From CAZGRP01 sp964527995 (GTDB lineage: Bacteria; Zhuqueibacterota; Zhuqueibacteria; Oceanimicrobiales; CAZGRP01): DNA of 64,000 nt. The notes below the pieces were generated by a model. The model did no database searches. It was not told the DNA's origin and saw only the letters and a program-made list of their open reading frames with translations. Made by a program: the position numbers and the translations under genes. Below, one piece after another: positions 43,378-52,257 of this stretch. Positions within the stretch are counted from its first letter, which is position 1; the number at the start of each line of letters is the position of its first letter. The DNA is taken from positions 1-64,000 of the forward strand of contig CAZGRP010000018.1 in the NCBI GenBank assembly GCA_964527995.1. Direction: 5' to 3'.

Positions 43378-45525
43378 TCAGTTGGTGCCATTCACCCGCA
43401 CGGCACCCGCGTCTCGACAGTAGATGGCGGCACGGCTTCCGGCCGACATCCTGGCTCCTGGCGCCGGCACCTGCCTCACAACGACGCCACTGCCGTAGAC
43501 AGCGGCCACCAGGCCATGAGCCGACATCGCCGTGATCGCCTCGCGCACGGTGCGGCCGACTACGTTGGGCACGCGCACCTGCCTGCCGTCAATACCGGGA
43601 TAGAGCTGCAGCAACACCGCGCCGCCTGGGGGCACAAGTTCTCCGGGCATCGGAATCTGGCTGCGAACAAAAGCCCCTCTCCCTTCGGTGCGGACCTTCA
43701 ATCCCATGCCGCCAAGCATCGCTCGGGCCACTTTTGCCTGCCGGTAGACCACATTGGGTACCTCCACCGCCACCACCGGCTTGGACTGCGTGCCAGTGCG
43801 TTTCTTCATCGGCGCCGGTGGAGCCTGGTCGGCGCGCACTTTCAGAATACGGTCGAGGATGCGGCGGAAGGTCGGCGCTGCCACGCTGCCTCCCCAGTAG
43901 ACCGGCCGCGGCGTATCGATCATGACAAAAATGAGCAGCTCCGCCTGGTCCACCGGATAGAATCCCACGAAAGAGGCGACATAGTCGGTGTTCGAATACC
44001 CTCGCCCGTCCGACTGCGGCTTTTGAGCCGTGCCGGTTTTGCCGGCGATGCGCAACCCCTCGATGGCCGCCTTCCTGCCGGTGCCGTCGGCAACCACACG
44101 CTCCAGCAGTCGGCGCATCTCTTTGGCCGTCGCGGGCGACATCACCCGCCGGATGACGACCGGCTTCAGCTTTGGAATTTCACGAGGCAGGCGTTCGAAG
44201 GTTCCTGCTGCGATCAGGGGCTTCAACAGCTTGCCACCATTAGCCACGGCGCCGTAGGCCATCGCCATCTGCAGGGCAGTCACGCCGACCTCGTAGCCGA
44301 TCGAGACCGAGGCAGGAGTCCAGCGCGACCAACGGCTCGGCGGGCTGAGCAGTCCTCCGGTTTCACCCGGCAGCTCGATGCCCGTGGCCGCACCAAAGCC
44401 GAAAGCGCGGGCAAAGCGGAAGAGGCGGATCTTTCCAAGCTGCATGCCCAATTTCACGGTGCCGATGTTGCTGGAATTCTTCAAGACATCGGCGACCGTG
44501 AGCCAGCCGTAGCGGTCGTGGTCGCGAATGGTGCGGCCGGCGAAACGATAGACGCCGTTCTCCGCAAAAACCAGATCGTTCGGCCGCTTCACTCTGTCTT
44601 CGAGCAAGGCGCTCATGGTCACCACCTTGAATGTGGAGCCCGGCTCAAAGATGGCCGAAATAGCCCGGTTGCGGTACGATTCCCTGGGAAAGTCGGAGAC
44701 ACGATTCGGGTCGAAGGTCGGCTCCGACGCCATCGCCAGCACTTCACCGGTGCGCGGATTGGTGACTACGATTGTGCCGCCAGCGGCGTGGAATCGCTGT
44801 ACAGCAGCGCGAAGTTCCTCCTCGACAATGGTCTGCACCACGTAGTCGATCGTCAAGACCACGTGCTTGCCACTCCGGGGTTCCACGGTCGGCCTGCTGA
44901 GATCGACGTATTCGTGGTTGTTTGCGTCCCGTTGCAAGTAAATGACGCCGTCTTTGCCGCGCAATTCTGTATCGAAACTCAACTCCGCCCCGGCCAGGCC
45001 GTTGTTGTCGATATCGGTGAAACCGAGGACATGCGCCGCCGTCCGGCCAAAGGGATAGACACGCAAGTATTCTTTGCTGAACACCATCGCGTCAAGATCG
45101 AGACGGCGAAGGGCATCCACCTTCTCGGGTGGCAGCTTCCTCCCGAGCCAGAGAAATCCGTCTTCCTGAAGGAAACGCCGCAAAAGTGCCCGCGAGTTCT
45201 CCCCGAGGATTCTGGCGATCTTTTGTGCGGCAGCGCTGGGTTCCTTCAGAAGGCGAGTGTCGATTCCCACCGAGAAGGTTGCCCGGTTGGTGGCAAGGGC
45301 ACTGAGACGGCGGTCGAAGATTTCGCCTCGCATCGCGTGCTTGACTTCGCGACGCAGGTACTGAATCCGCGCCATCGCCTGGTAGGTGCCCCGTTGCAGG
45401 ATTTGAACCTGGAGAAGCCGGAGGATCAATACCATCCAGAACGCCACCAGGGGAAGCAAGATCGCATAGAAGCGCCATGCTCGAGTCGAAGAATGTCTGG
45501 GACGACGCTGGTGGTTCCGACGCAT
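43378..45525 (-). CDS. ftsI: division transpeptidase FtsI (PBP3) with two PASTA domains
   Basis: This 715-residue class B PBP has one N-terminal helix (about 20-40) and the catalytic motifs STFK (297-300), SSN (351-353) and KTG (496-498). Two C-terminal PASTA domains lie at about 588-649 (EVPNVVYRQAKVARAML) and 651-706 (VRVPNVVGRTVREAITAM). It crosslinks septal peptidoglycan with FtsW. PASTA repeats on FtsI are typical of Gram-positive SpoVD/PBP2x-type proteins and several diderm phyla outside the Proteobacteria, so they are a lineage clue. The ATG at 45525 has AGAGGA upstream and is 25 bp after ftsL. Confidence 0.96.
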   Translation of the reverse strand: MRRNHQRRPRHSSTRAWRFYAILLPLVAFWMVLILRLLQVQILQRGTYQAMARIQYLRREVKHAMRGEIFDRRLSALATNRATFSVGIDTRLLKEPSAAAQKIARILGENSRALLRRFLQEDGFLWLGRKLPPEKVDALRRLDLDAMVFSKEYLRVYPFGRTAAHVLGFTDIDNNGLAGAELSFDTELRGKDGVIYLQRDANNHEYVDLSRPTVEPRSGKHVVLTIDYVVQTIVEEELRAAVQRFHAAGGTIVVTNPRTGEVLAMASEPTFDPNRVSDFPRESYRNRAISAIFEPGSTFKVVTMSALLEDRVKRPNDLVFAENGVYRFAGRTIRDHDRYGWLTVADVLKNSSNIGTVKLGMQLGKIRLFRFARAFGFGAATGIELPGETGGLLSPPSRWSRWTPASVSIGYEVGVTALQMAMAYGAVANGGKLLKPLIAAGTFERLPREIPKLKPVVIRRVMSPATAKEMRRLLERVVADGTGRKAAIEGLRIAGKTGTAQKPQSDGRGYSNTDYVASFVGFYPVDQAELLIFVMIDTPRPVYWGGSVAAPTFRRILDRILKVRADQAPPAPMKKRTGTQSKPVVAVEVPNVVYRQAKVARAMLGGMGLKVRTEGRGAFVRSQIPMPGELVPPGGAVLLQLYPGIDGRQVRVPNVVGRTVREAITAMSAHGLVAAVYGSGVVVRQVPAPGARMSAGSRAAIYCRDAGAVRVNGTN

Positions 45526-45550
45526 GGACCATCCTCTTGCTGAAGGCTTT

Positions 45551-45865
45551 CTACTCCTGCCCGGCATCTGCAACGGTCTCCGTGGAAGGGAAGCGCATGT
45601 TCAGCTTGGTCTTGGCCACGCGGTGGATTCTGCCAAAGCTGCTGAGCTCCTCAACACGCTGAACCTGAACCTGATGCTCTTCGCTCAAGGCCTGGCGCTG
45701 TCTGCGCAACTGCTCCACTTCCTGCGCCAGTTCGGTCACCTGCACCCGCAAGGTGACGTTGAGCAACATGAAGAGGGCGCCGAGGACGATCAGCAGAATC
45801 ACCGCAGCCGCCGACCTGGTTTGCTTGCGAAGTTGCCGTCGAAGTCGTGCCCTGGTTCGGGCCAT
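45551..45865 (-). CDS. ftsL: cell division protein FtsL
   Basis: This 104-residue bitopic protein has a basic cytoplasmic head, one membrane helix (about 18-36: SAAAVILLIVLGALFMLLN) and a leucine-zipper coiled coil (VTELAQEVEQLRRQRQALSEEHQVQ). FtsL joins FtsB and FtsQ in the divisome. Assignment rests on topology and on its place between rsmH and ftsI. The ATG at 45865 has a near-perfect AGGAGGTG before it. Confidence 0.85.
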   Translation of the reverse strand: MARTRARLRRQLRKQTRSAAAVILLIVLGALFMLLNVTLRVQVTELAQEVEQLRRQRQALSEEHQVQVQRVEELSSFGRIHRVAKTKLNMRFPSTETVADAGQE

Positions 45866-45924
45866 GCCACCTCCTGCCAATGAGTCGCCACTGATGTCGG
45901 TTACCGATTCACACGAGCTGCACT

Positions 45925-46875
45925 TCAGGACGGTGCGGACGCGGTCACCTCGGCGACCCGCAGTTGCGCACTCCGCGCTCGTGGATTCTGTCTGATCTCG
46001 TCAGCAGAGGGGGTGATGGCTTTACGGGTGAGGATCTTCACGCGTCCCACCTTCCCGCATACGCACACGGGGAACTCAGGAGGACAGACGCATGTAGCCG
46101 ACTCTTTCCGAAAAAACTCTTTGACGATCCGAGCCTCGAGAGAGTGGTAGGTGATCACGGCGATCCTGCCTCCCGGTTGCACCAGTTTGAGGGCTGCCTG
46201 CAGGCCCCGTTCGAGGCTGTCGAGCTCCCGGTTTACGGCAATCCGCAGAGCCTGAAAGACCCGCGACAGCGTCTTGGTGCGGTGTTGGCCGGCGACAACA
46301 CGGCTGACGATGTCGGCGAGTTCGGTCGTCGTTTGTATGGGCTTTTCTTTGCGGTGTTGAACGATGGTCCGGGCGATGGCTCTCGCACGTCGCTCCTCCC
46401 CAAAACGACGGATCAGATCGGTAAGCTCGGCTTCGGGAAAGTCGTTTACGATGGCATAAGCGGTAAGCGATTGTCGTGGGGACATCCGCATGTCGAGCCG
46501 TGCCGAACGCATGTAGCTGAATCCTCGCTCTGCGGTATCGAGTTGATGAGAGGACACGCCAAGGTCAAAGAGAACCCCACGGCAGTGTCGCAGCCCCAAT
46601 CGGGCCGCAATCTTCTCTAGGTCTCCAAAATCTCCCTCCGTGAGTGTGATTCGTCCGGCGTAAGCAGCAAGACGGCGCGCCGCTTCCGCCAGGGCCTCCG
46701 GGTCCCGGTCGATCCCGACAAGGCGGCCACCGCGATCCAGATGCTCCAGAATCGCCGCGGCATGCCCGCCACCCCCCACGGTCGCGTCGATGTAGGTGCC
46801 GGCGGGGTCGGTGATCAAATAGCGGCAGACCTGCGCGACCAGGACCGGCCGGTGAAATGTCTCGTCAGCACCCAA
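45925..46875 (-). CDS. rsmH: 16S rRNA C1402 N4-methyltransferase RsmH
   Basis: This 316-residue SAM methyltransferase modifies C1402 of 16S rRNA. HRPVLVAQV opens it, DATVGGGGHAAAIL is the SAM motif, and FDLGVSSHQLD and NPRARSAQLRVAE are diagnostic. A four-Cys insert (CVCPPEFPVCVC) near residue 268 is common in the family. It begins with TTG preceded by GGAGGGGAG. It follows mraZ by 39 bp. Confidence 0.96.
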   Translation of the reverse strand: MGADETFHRPVLVAQVCRYLITDPAGTYIDATVGGGGHAAAILEHLDRGGRLVGIDRDPEALAEAARRLAAYAGRITLTEGDFGDLEKIAARLGLRHCRGVLFDLGVSSHQLDTAERGFSYMRSARLDMRMSPRQSLTAYAIVNDFPEAELTDLIRRFGEERRARAIARTIVQHRKEKPIQTTTELADIVSRVVAGQHRTKTLSRVFQALRIAVNRELDSLERGLQAALKLVQPGGRIAVITYHSLEARIVKEFFRKESATCVCPPEFPVCVCGKVGRVKILTRKAITPSADEIRQNPRARSAQLRVAEVTASAPS

Positions 46876-46914
46876 CTCCCCTCCACCCCCATTTCGTGCG
46901 CCCCAGCTGCGTTC

Positions 46915-47373
46915 TCACATGTCGTCCAGTTCATCTTCTTCTCCGTAGGCACGCTTGTACTGCTCCAAACTCCAAATCTCGAAGTAGTCGAGACCGCCCA
47001 CGAAGCGAACCTCTTTGCTGATTTTGGCCTTCTTGCACATCCTGGGCGTTAGTGTGATGCGGCCCTGCTTGTCGACGTTCAATTGGGTGCACTTTCGGGC
47101 CAGGTCACGCCGGGCCCGAGTGTCGATCACACCCCCCGCTCTGCGCTCATTCGATCGCAGACTACTGACGAGGTTTTCTTTGAAATAAGCGGCGGGGAAA
47201 ACACGAATACATACCTCCTCGCCGTCGTTGACGTTCATGGCGAAGAAAGCGCTGATCCCCTTCTGCTGGATAACACGGCGGAAGGGCGAAGGAATGTTGA
47301 CTCGGCCTTTGCCGTCGAGGGTGTGGTCGTACTCGTAGAGAAAGAGGTCCGATAGCTGCACATTCTCTTCCAC
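46915..47373 (-). CDS. mraZ: transcriptional regulator MraZ
   Basis: This 152-residue protein has two AbrB-like halves, each with the family motif: DGKGRVNIPSPFR near residue 20 and DKQGRITLTPRM near 102. MraZ binds direct repeats before its own gene and regulates the dcw cluster. The start is GTG at 47373. The 10-bp repeats at 47406-47435 fit an autoregulatory site. It is the first gene of the cluster. Confidence 0.96.
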   Translation of the reverse strand: MEENVQLSDLFLYEYDHTLDGKGRVNIPSPFRRVIQQKGISAFFAMNVNDGEEVCIRVFPAAYFKENLVSSLRSNERRAGGVIDTRARRDLARKCTQLNVDKQGRITLTPRMCKKAKISKEVRFVGGLDYFEIWSLEQYKRAYGEEDELDDM

Positions 47374-47405
47374 GGCCGAGCCTCGTCATTCCACTTTCGT
47401 TCCGC

Positions 47406-47435
47406 AACACACCATATCACGCCACTTTACTCCAC
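47406..47435 (-). promoter_or_regulatory. MraZ operator: three contiguous 10-bp repeats
   Basis: The minus strand reads GTGGAGTAAA, GTGGCGTGAT, ATGGTGTGTT with exactly 10-base periodicity between the -10 box and the mraZ start. Known MraZ boxes are TGG-containing repeats one helical turn apart. The site lies downstream of the promoter, consistent with repression. Confidence 0.75.
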
Positions 47436-47448
47436 CGCTTTGGGCCTA

Positions 47449-47477
47449 ATAATAGGGCTTTCGCTGTTAAATGTCAA
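47449..47477 (-). promoter_or_regulatory. sigma-70 promoter of the dcw cluster
   Basis: TTGACA (47472-47477), 17-base spacer, TATTAT (47449-47454): a perfect -35 and one mismatch in the -10. It is the strongest promoter match in the window. Confidence 0.88.
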
Positions 47478-47505
47478 GGTTTTTTTCGTAATTTTTGCAA
47501 AGCTC

Positions 47506-47534
47506 TTGCTTTTCAGCAGGGTGGGTGATACATT
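47506..47534 (+). promoter_or_regulatory. sigma-70 promoter of the hydrolase/ABC unit
   Basis: TTGCTT (47506-47511), 17-base spacer, TACATT (47529-47534) on the plus strand, divergent from the dcw promoter and about 40 bp before the hydrolase ATG. Confidence 0.5.
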
Positions 47535-47573
47535 TATGGTTCGTTTGGGCATAAGGACGATCCGGGCAGGGGC

Positions 47574-48398
47574 ATGAAGAGCCAGTGGTTAACCTTCGGG
47601 GACGCAGGTCCGGCGATCCTCTTGATTCATGGCTTCACCGGCAGCACGAGCGAGTTGGAAGAACTCGGACGGCAGCTGGCGGACTGGGGGTATACCACCC
47701 TGCTGCCGCTTCTGCCGGGGCACGGGACATCGCCAGACGATCTGTCGGGTGTCACCTGGCGGCACTGGTTCGATACCGTTGTGCAGGCTTATGAGACACT
47801 TCGTGGCGACCACGACGAGGTGGCGGTCGGCGGACTTTCCATGGGTGGAACCCTGGCCCTGCACCTCGCCGCTCATTTTCCCCAGATCTCGGCCGTCTTT
47901 GGGATGGCCGCCGCGATCCGGTTCAGCACCTGGCAGAAGGCGGCGGTGAAGTCTTTGCACTCGCTGCTCCGCATGCGCCGCAAGGCCCAGAAGGCCGATG
48001 TCCGCGATTCCGGTGCTCTTGCAGCCCTCCAAAGCTATGACCGCTACCCGCTGCGAGCCGCCCTGGAACTCTTTCGCCTCTGCGACCATGTGTATGATGA
48101 CCTGCCGGAGATTCGCCAGCCGGCCCTGTTGATCCACTCGGTGCGAGACAACACCGTGCCTGTGGACAATGTCCACCTCATTGCCGAGCGGATTCGGTCA
48201 TCTCGAAAGCAGGTCGTGCTCTTGCAGCAATCCTTCCACGTCATCACGGTCGATGTGGAGAAGAAACGCGTCGCTGCCGAGGTCAAAGCGTTCCTCGACG
48301 CGATCTTCAAGCACCGGGTGTCTGCGGACCGGCAAGAGGTTCCGCAAGTCACTGGTTCGGAATCGAGCCGTGGAACCAGCCCATCGTCTTCCGATTAG
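47574..48398 (+). CDS. alpha/beta hydrolase, carboxylesterase Est30-like
   Basis: This 274-residue serine hydrolase has ILLIHGFTGS (oxyanion region, residues 16-25), the nucleophile elbow GLSMGG near 92, an acid in HSVRDNTVP and the catalytic His in QQSFHVITVD. It resembles small thermostable carboxylesterases and monoacylglycerol lipases. The last 25 residues are a Ser-rich tail. No signal peptide is seen, so it is cytoplasmic. It is divergent from mraZ and upstream of an ABC exporter pair; a functional link is not evident. Confidence 0.9.
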   Translation: MKSQWLTFGDAGPAILLIHGFTGSTSELEELGRQLADWGYTTLLPLLPGHGTSPDDLSGVTWRHWFDTVVQAYETLRGDHDEVAVGGLSMGGTLALHLAAHFPQISAVFGMAAAIRFSTWQKAAVKSLHSLLRMRRKAQKADVRDSGALAALQSYDRYPLRAALELFRLCDHVYDDLPEIRQPALLIHSVRDNTVPVDNVHLIAERIRSSRKQVVLLQQSFHVITVDVEKKRVAAEVKAFLDAIFKHRVSADRQEVPQVTGSESSRGTSPSSSD

Positions 48399-48463
48399 TC
48401 GTTGGGTTTCAACCTGTGCCGGCACTCTGTTTGGTCCTGTTGTAGGTTTTCTGGAACGAGAGA

Positions 48464-50269
48464 TTGGCAATTCGTGAGAACAAGCGGGCTGAGGCCGCTG
48501 ACAACCATCCCCCCGCAAGAGACCGTTCCTTGCGCAAGCTTTCGCCCCTGCGCAAGTACCTGGCACGATACAAGCTTCAGATCGCCCTGGGACTTTTCTT
48601 TCTGGTCCTAACGAATGCCTTCGCCACAGCGGCACCCTATGTGTTGAAACTGGCGATCGACTCCCTTTCGAAAGCGATCTCCTCCCGCAAGCTGGCGTTC
48701 TTCGCCGCGCTGCTGGTCGGCATTGCTCTGATCGAGGGGGTGTTCCGATACCTGACGCGCAAGATCCTCATCGGTATGTCCCGCCGGGTCGAGTACGACC
48801 TGCGCAGCGACTTTTTCGCCCACCTGCAGAAGCAATCACTCTCTTTTTTCCGCAGAATGCGCACCGGCGACCTGATGGCGCGGGCGACCAACGATCTCAA
48901 CGCGGTGCGCTCGCTCGTCGGACCCGGCATCATGTACTCGGCCAACACCCTCATCATGTCTGTGGCCGCGTTCACCCTGATGGTGGTGATCAGCCCGAAG
49001 CTGACCCTGTTGGCCATGATCCCGTTCCCCCTTATCGCCCTGGTGGTGAATCGGCTCATGGCCAGAATCCACGACCTGTTCGAGTCCATCCAGGCGCAGT
49101 TTTCCGACATCACAGCCAAGGCCCAGGAGAATCTTTCAGGAATCCGGGTGGTCAAGGCGTATGTGCAGGAGCAAAACGAGGTCGCTGCTTTCAAGCGTCT
49201 GAATCGGGGGCTGATCCAGCGCAACATGGGGCTGGCCAAGGTACGCGGCCTGATGTGGGGCAGCATGACGCTGCTCACAGGGCTTTCCGTGCTGGTGCTG
49301 TTGTGGCTCGGAGGGCGTCAGGTGATCTCCGGCAGGATTACGCTGGGCGACTTTGTGGCGTTCTATGCCTACCTGACGATGCTCAGTTGGCCGATGATCG
49401 CCCTGGGCTGGGTGACCAGCCTACTCCAACAGGGTACTGCTTCGATGGGCAGGTTGAATGAGATTTTCGACGCTGTCCCGGAGATTCAGGACGACGAGAA
49501 CACCGACCCTGCGATCCAGGACATTAAAGGCGCCATCGAATTTCGCAACTTGACCTTTTCGTACAACGGCGAACCGGTGCTCAAGAACATCAACCTGAAG
49601 ATCGAACCCGGCCAGACGGTTGCCGTCGTCGGACACACGGGAGCGGGCAAAACAACGCTGCTCAACTTGATTCCACGATTGCTGCAGGCCGACGAGGGGA
49701 TGGTCCGCATCGACGGTCACGAGATCCGGCGCATTCCACTGCGTGTCTTACGCAGTCATGTCGGCTATGTGCCCCAGGAGACGTTCCTGTTCTCCGACAC
49801 CATCTACGAGAACATCGCCCTTGGCGTGGATGCACCGTCGCATCAGGAGATCGAGGAAGCGGCTGTGCTGGCCCAGATCAAGGGGGAAATCGAGGAGCTG
49901 CCGCGGCGCTTCGATACCGTGCTCGGCGAGCGCGGCATCAACCTTTCGGGCGGCCAGAAGCAGCGCACCGCCATCGCCCGAGCTCTGCTCCGAAAGCCGC
50001 GAATCCTTCTTCTCGACGATGCTCTCTCCTCGGTGGACACATACACCGAGGAGAAGATTCTGCGGCAGCTGCGCACCGTTATGCACGACCGCACCTGCAT
50101 TCTGGTATCGCATCGGGTCTCCACCGTACGTCACGCTGACCTGATCGTCGTACTTGAAGAGGGCGGCATTGCCGAACGCGGCACCCACGACGAACTGATC
50201 GCCCTTGGCGGCATCTACGCAGATCTCTATCAGAAACAGCTTCTGGAAGAAGCACTGGAAGAGCTTTAG
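48464..50269 (+). CDS. ABC exporter half-transporter with degenerate catalytic site (TM287/BmrC type)
   Basis: This 601-residue protein has six helices (about 40-330) and an ABC domain with Walker A GHTGAGKTT near 390, signature LSGGQKQR near 493 and Walker B ILLLDDALSSVD near 515. The catalytic Glu of Walker B is replaced by Asp, while the signature is canonical. This is the known pattern of one half of heterodimeric exporters such as BmrCD or TM287/288. The start is TTG at 48464. The partner follows 59 bp downstream. The substrate may be a drug, lipid or peptide. Confidence 0.93.
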   Translation: MAIRENKRAEAADNHPPARDRSLRKLSPLRKYLARYKLQIALGLFFLVLTNAFATAAPYVLKLAIDSLSKAISSRKLAFFAALLVGIALIEGVFRYLTRKILIGMSRRVEYDLRSDFFAHLQKQSLSFFRRMRTGDLMARATNDLNAVRSLVGPGIMYSANTLIMSVAAFTLMVVISPKLTLLAMIPFPLIALVVNRLMARIHDLFESIQAQFSDITAKAQENLSGIRVVKAYVQEQNEVAAFKRLNRGLIQRNMGLAKVRGLMWGSMTLLTGLSVLVLLWLGGRQVISGRITLGDFVAFYAYLTMLSWPMIALGWVTSLLQQGTASMGRLNEIFDAVPEIQDDENTDPAIQDIKGAIEFRNLTFSYNGEPVLKNINLKIEPGQTVAVVGHTGAGKTTLLNLIPRLLQADEGMVRIDGHEIRRIPLRVLRSHVGYVPQETFLFSDTIYENIALGVDAPSHQEIEEAAVLAQIKGEIEELPRRFDTVLGERGINLSGGQKQRTAIARALLRKPRILLLDDALSSVDTYTEEKILRQLRTVMHDRTCILVSHRVSTVRHADLIVVLEEGGIAERGTHDELIALGGIYADLYQKQLLEEALEEL

Positions 50270-50328
50270 TACGTCTCGGCCCGACAGGATTCAGCCGTTG
50301 ATCTTGATCGGGCGACCGGAGAAAACAC

Positions 50329-52128
50329 GTGTCCAACGTTAGTCTACATGAAGAGGAAGTTCTCGGAAAGGCCTACGATCGGCGCCTGCTGCGGCGTCTG
50401 CTGGCCTACTTGCAGCCCTACAAGCCCCAGGTAGGTGTGTCTGTCGGGCTGCTGCTGGCGATTTCCGTGCTCCAGCTTGCCGGCCCGTACATCACCAAGG
50501 TGGCCATCGACCGCTATATCGCGGCAGCCGACTGGGCCGGCCTGACGCGCATGGCGCTCCTCTTTCTCGGCGCTCTGGTGCTCGATTTCGCCTTCCAGTT
50601 TGCGCAGATCTATCTGCTGCAGTGGATCGGGCAAAACGTCATGTACGATCTGCGAGCGAAGATCTTCGCCCACCTCCAGAAACTCTCCCTCTCCTTCTTC
50701 GATCGCAATCCGGTCGGCCGCCTGGTGACCCGTGTCACCACCGACGTGGAGGCCCTCTATGAGATGCTGTCGTCGGGGGTGGTGGCGATTTTTGGCGACA
50801 TCTTCACCCTGACGGCCATCGTGATCTTCTTGCTGGCGCTCAATTGGAAGCTGGCTCTGGTCGCCTTCTCTGTGCTGCCGCTGCTGTTCTATGCTACTTT
50901 CCTTTTCAGAAAGAAAGTGCGCGCTTCGTACCGGGACATCCGCGTGCGTATCGCCAGGATCAATGCCTTTCTGCAAGAGAACATTGTCGGCATGCCGATT
51001 GTGCAGATCTTCAACCGCGAAAGGCAGAACTTCGAGCGTTTCGACCGGCTCAACGCCGACCATCTGCAGGCGCATCTCCGGACGATCTTCTACTACGCTG
51101 TTTTCTTTCCAACGGTGCAATTGATGAGCGCACTCGCACTGGCCCTAATCGTCTGGTACGGCGGCAGTGAAGTCGTTCGCGGCGTGCTGACCCTCGGCTC
51201 GCTGGTGGCATTCCTGCAACTGGCTCAGCGTTTCTTTCGGCCAATCAGCGACCTGTCGGAGAAGTACAACATCATGCAGTCTGCCATGGCCTCCTCCGAG
51301 CGCATCTTCAAGCTTCTGGACACGCAGCCGGAGATCGTGGCACCGGCCCAACCCGTAGCTCTCGGGCGTGCCCGCGGCGACATCACCTTCGATCACGTAT
51401 GGTTCGCCTATAAGGATGAAGAGTACGTCCTGCGGGACATCTGTTTCGACGCCAAAGCCGGGGAGAGAATCGCCATCGTCGGGCACACAGGCGCCGGCAA
51501 GACGACCCTCATCAATCTGCTGGCGCGTTTCTACGATGTGAGACGAGGAGCGGTTCTCATCGACGGAATCGATATCCGCCGCCTTGATCCGCACGAGCTG
51601 CGGCGAAACATCGGCATCGTCCTCCAGGACGTCTTCCTTTTCGCGGGTAGTGTGGAGTACAACATCCGCCTCGGCAACGAGGAGATCGAAATGGACCGCG
51701 TGGTTCAGGCGGCAAAGGACGTGCACGCGCATCGTTTCATCGAGCGCCTGCCGCGGGGGTACCAAGAGGAGGTTCATGAACGCGGCAGCACGCTCTCCTT
51801 GGGGCAAAGGCAGTTGCTGGCCTTTGCTCGTGCTCTGGCCTTCGACCCGGCGATTCTGGTGCTCGACGAAGCCACCTCCAGCGTGGACACCGAAACGGAG
51901 CTTCTCATCCAGGATGCGCTTCAACGGCTGATGCAGGGCCGCACCTCACTGATCATCGCCCATCGCCTGTCGACGATCCAGAACGCCGATCGCATCATCG
52001 TCATGCATAAGGGAGAGATCCGCGAGGTGGGTAACCACCAGGAGTTGCTGGCCAAGGGCGGCATCTACTACCGTCTCTACCAACTGCAGTACGCCGACCA
52101 GGAGCGGCGCAAGAAGATCGTCGCCTGA
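50329..52128 (+). CDS. ABC exporter half-transporter with non-canonical signature (TM288/BmrD type)
   Basis: This 599-residue partner starts with GTG. It has six helices, Walker A GHTGAGKTT near 385, the altered signature TLSLGQRQLL near 487 and an intact Walker B ILVLDEATSSVD near 509. The combination of a normal Walker B Glu and a degenerate LSGGQ complements the upstream protein, so the dimer would have one consensus and one degenerate ATP site. This is typical of asymmetric multidrug or lipid exporters. The unit runs towards the terminator hairpin at 52196-52234. Confidence 0.93.
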   Translation: MSNVSLHEEEVLGKAYDRRLLRRLLAYLQPYKPQVGVSVGLLLAISVLQLAGPYITKVAIDRYIAAADWAGLTRMALLFLGALVLDFAFQFAQIYLLQWIGQNVMYDLRAKIFAHLQKLSLSFFDRNPVGRLVTRVTTDVEALYEMLSSGVVAIFGDIFTLTAIVIFLLALNWKLALVAFSVLPLLFYATFLFRKKVRASYRDIRVRIARINAFLQENIVGMPIVQIFNRERQNFERFDRLNADHLQAHLRTIFYYAVFFPTVQLMSALALALIVWYGGSEVVRGVLTLGSLVAFLQLAQRFFRPISDLSEKYNIMQSAMASSERIFKLLDTQPEIVAPAQPVALGRARGDITFDHVWFAYKDEEYVLRDICFDAKAGERIAIVGHTGAGKTTLINLLARFYDVRRGAVLIDGIDIRRLDPHELRRNIGIVLQDVFLFAGSVEYNIRLGNEEIEMDRVVQAAKDVHAHRFIERLPRGYQEEVHERGSTLSLGQRQLLAFARALAFDPAILVLDEATSSVDTETELLIQDALQRLMQGRTSLIIAHRLSTIQNADRIIVMHKGEIREVGNHQELLAKGGIYYRLYQLQYADQERRKKIVA

Positions 52129-52195
52129 TTCCGAAATGCGGCGACCTCAGCCGGCTCGCCTACCTTCCTTTCCGGCCACCATCCACTCCAGAACC

Positions 52196-52234
52196 AAAAG
52201 AAAAGGCCTCTGCCCGACGGCGAGCAGAGGCCTT
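52196..52234 (-). terminator. rho-independent terminator after ttuA
   Basis: AAGGCCTCTGC and GCAGAGGCCTT make a perfect 11-bp stem with a 10-base loop. On the minus strand it continues into TTTTCTTTTGG, so it ends the ttuB-ttuA transcript; it may also slow transcription from the ABC side. Confidence 0.85.
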
Positions 52235-52257
52235 CGTCTCTGGCGGAAGCCCTTCGG

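Noticed and set aside
40544..43423. A 959-codon open frame on the plus strand across mraY and murF
   Set aside because: It is antisense to well-recognised dcw genes, its translation is rich in His, Gln and Arg with no family resemblance, and it follows from the codon bias of the true genes.
42943..45543. An 866-codon open frame on the plus strand across ftsI
   Set aside because: It is the antisense shadow of ftsI, whose catalytic motifs and PASTA domains are clear on the minus strand.
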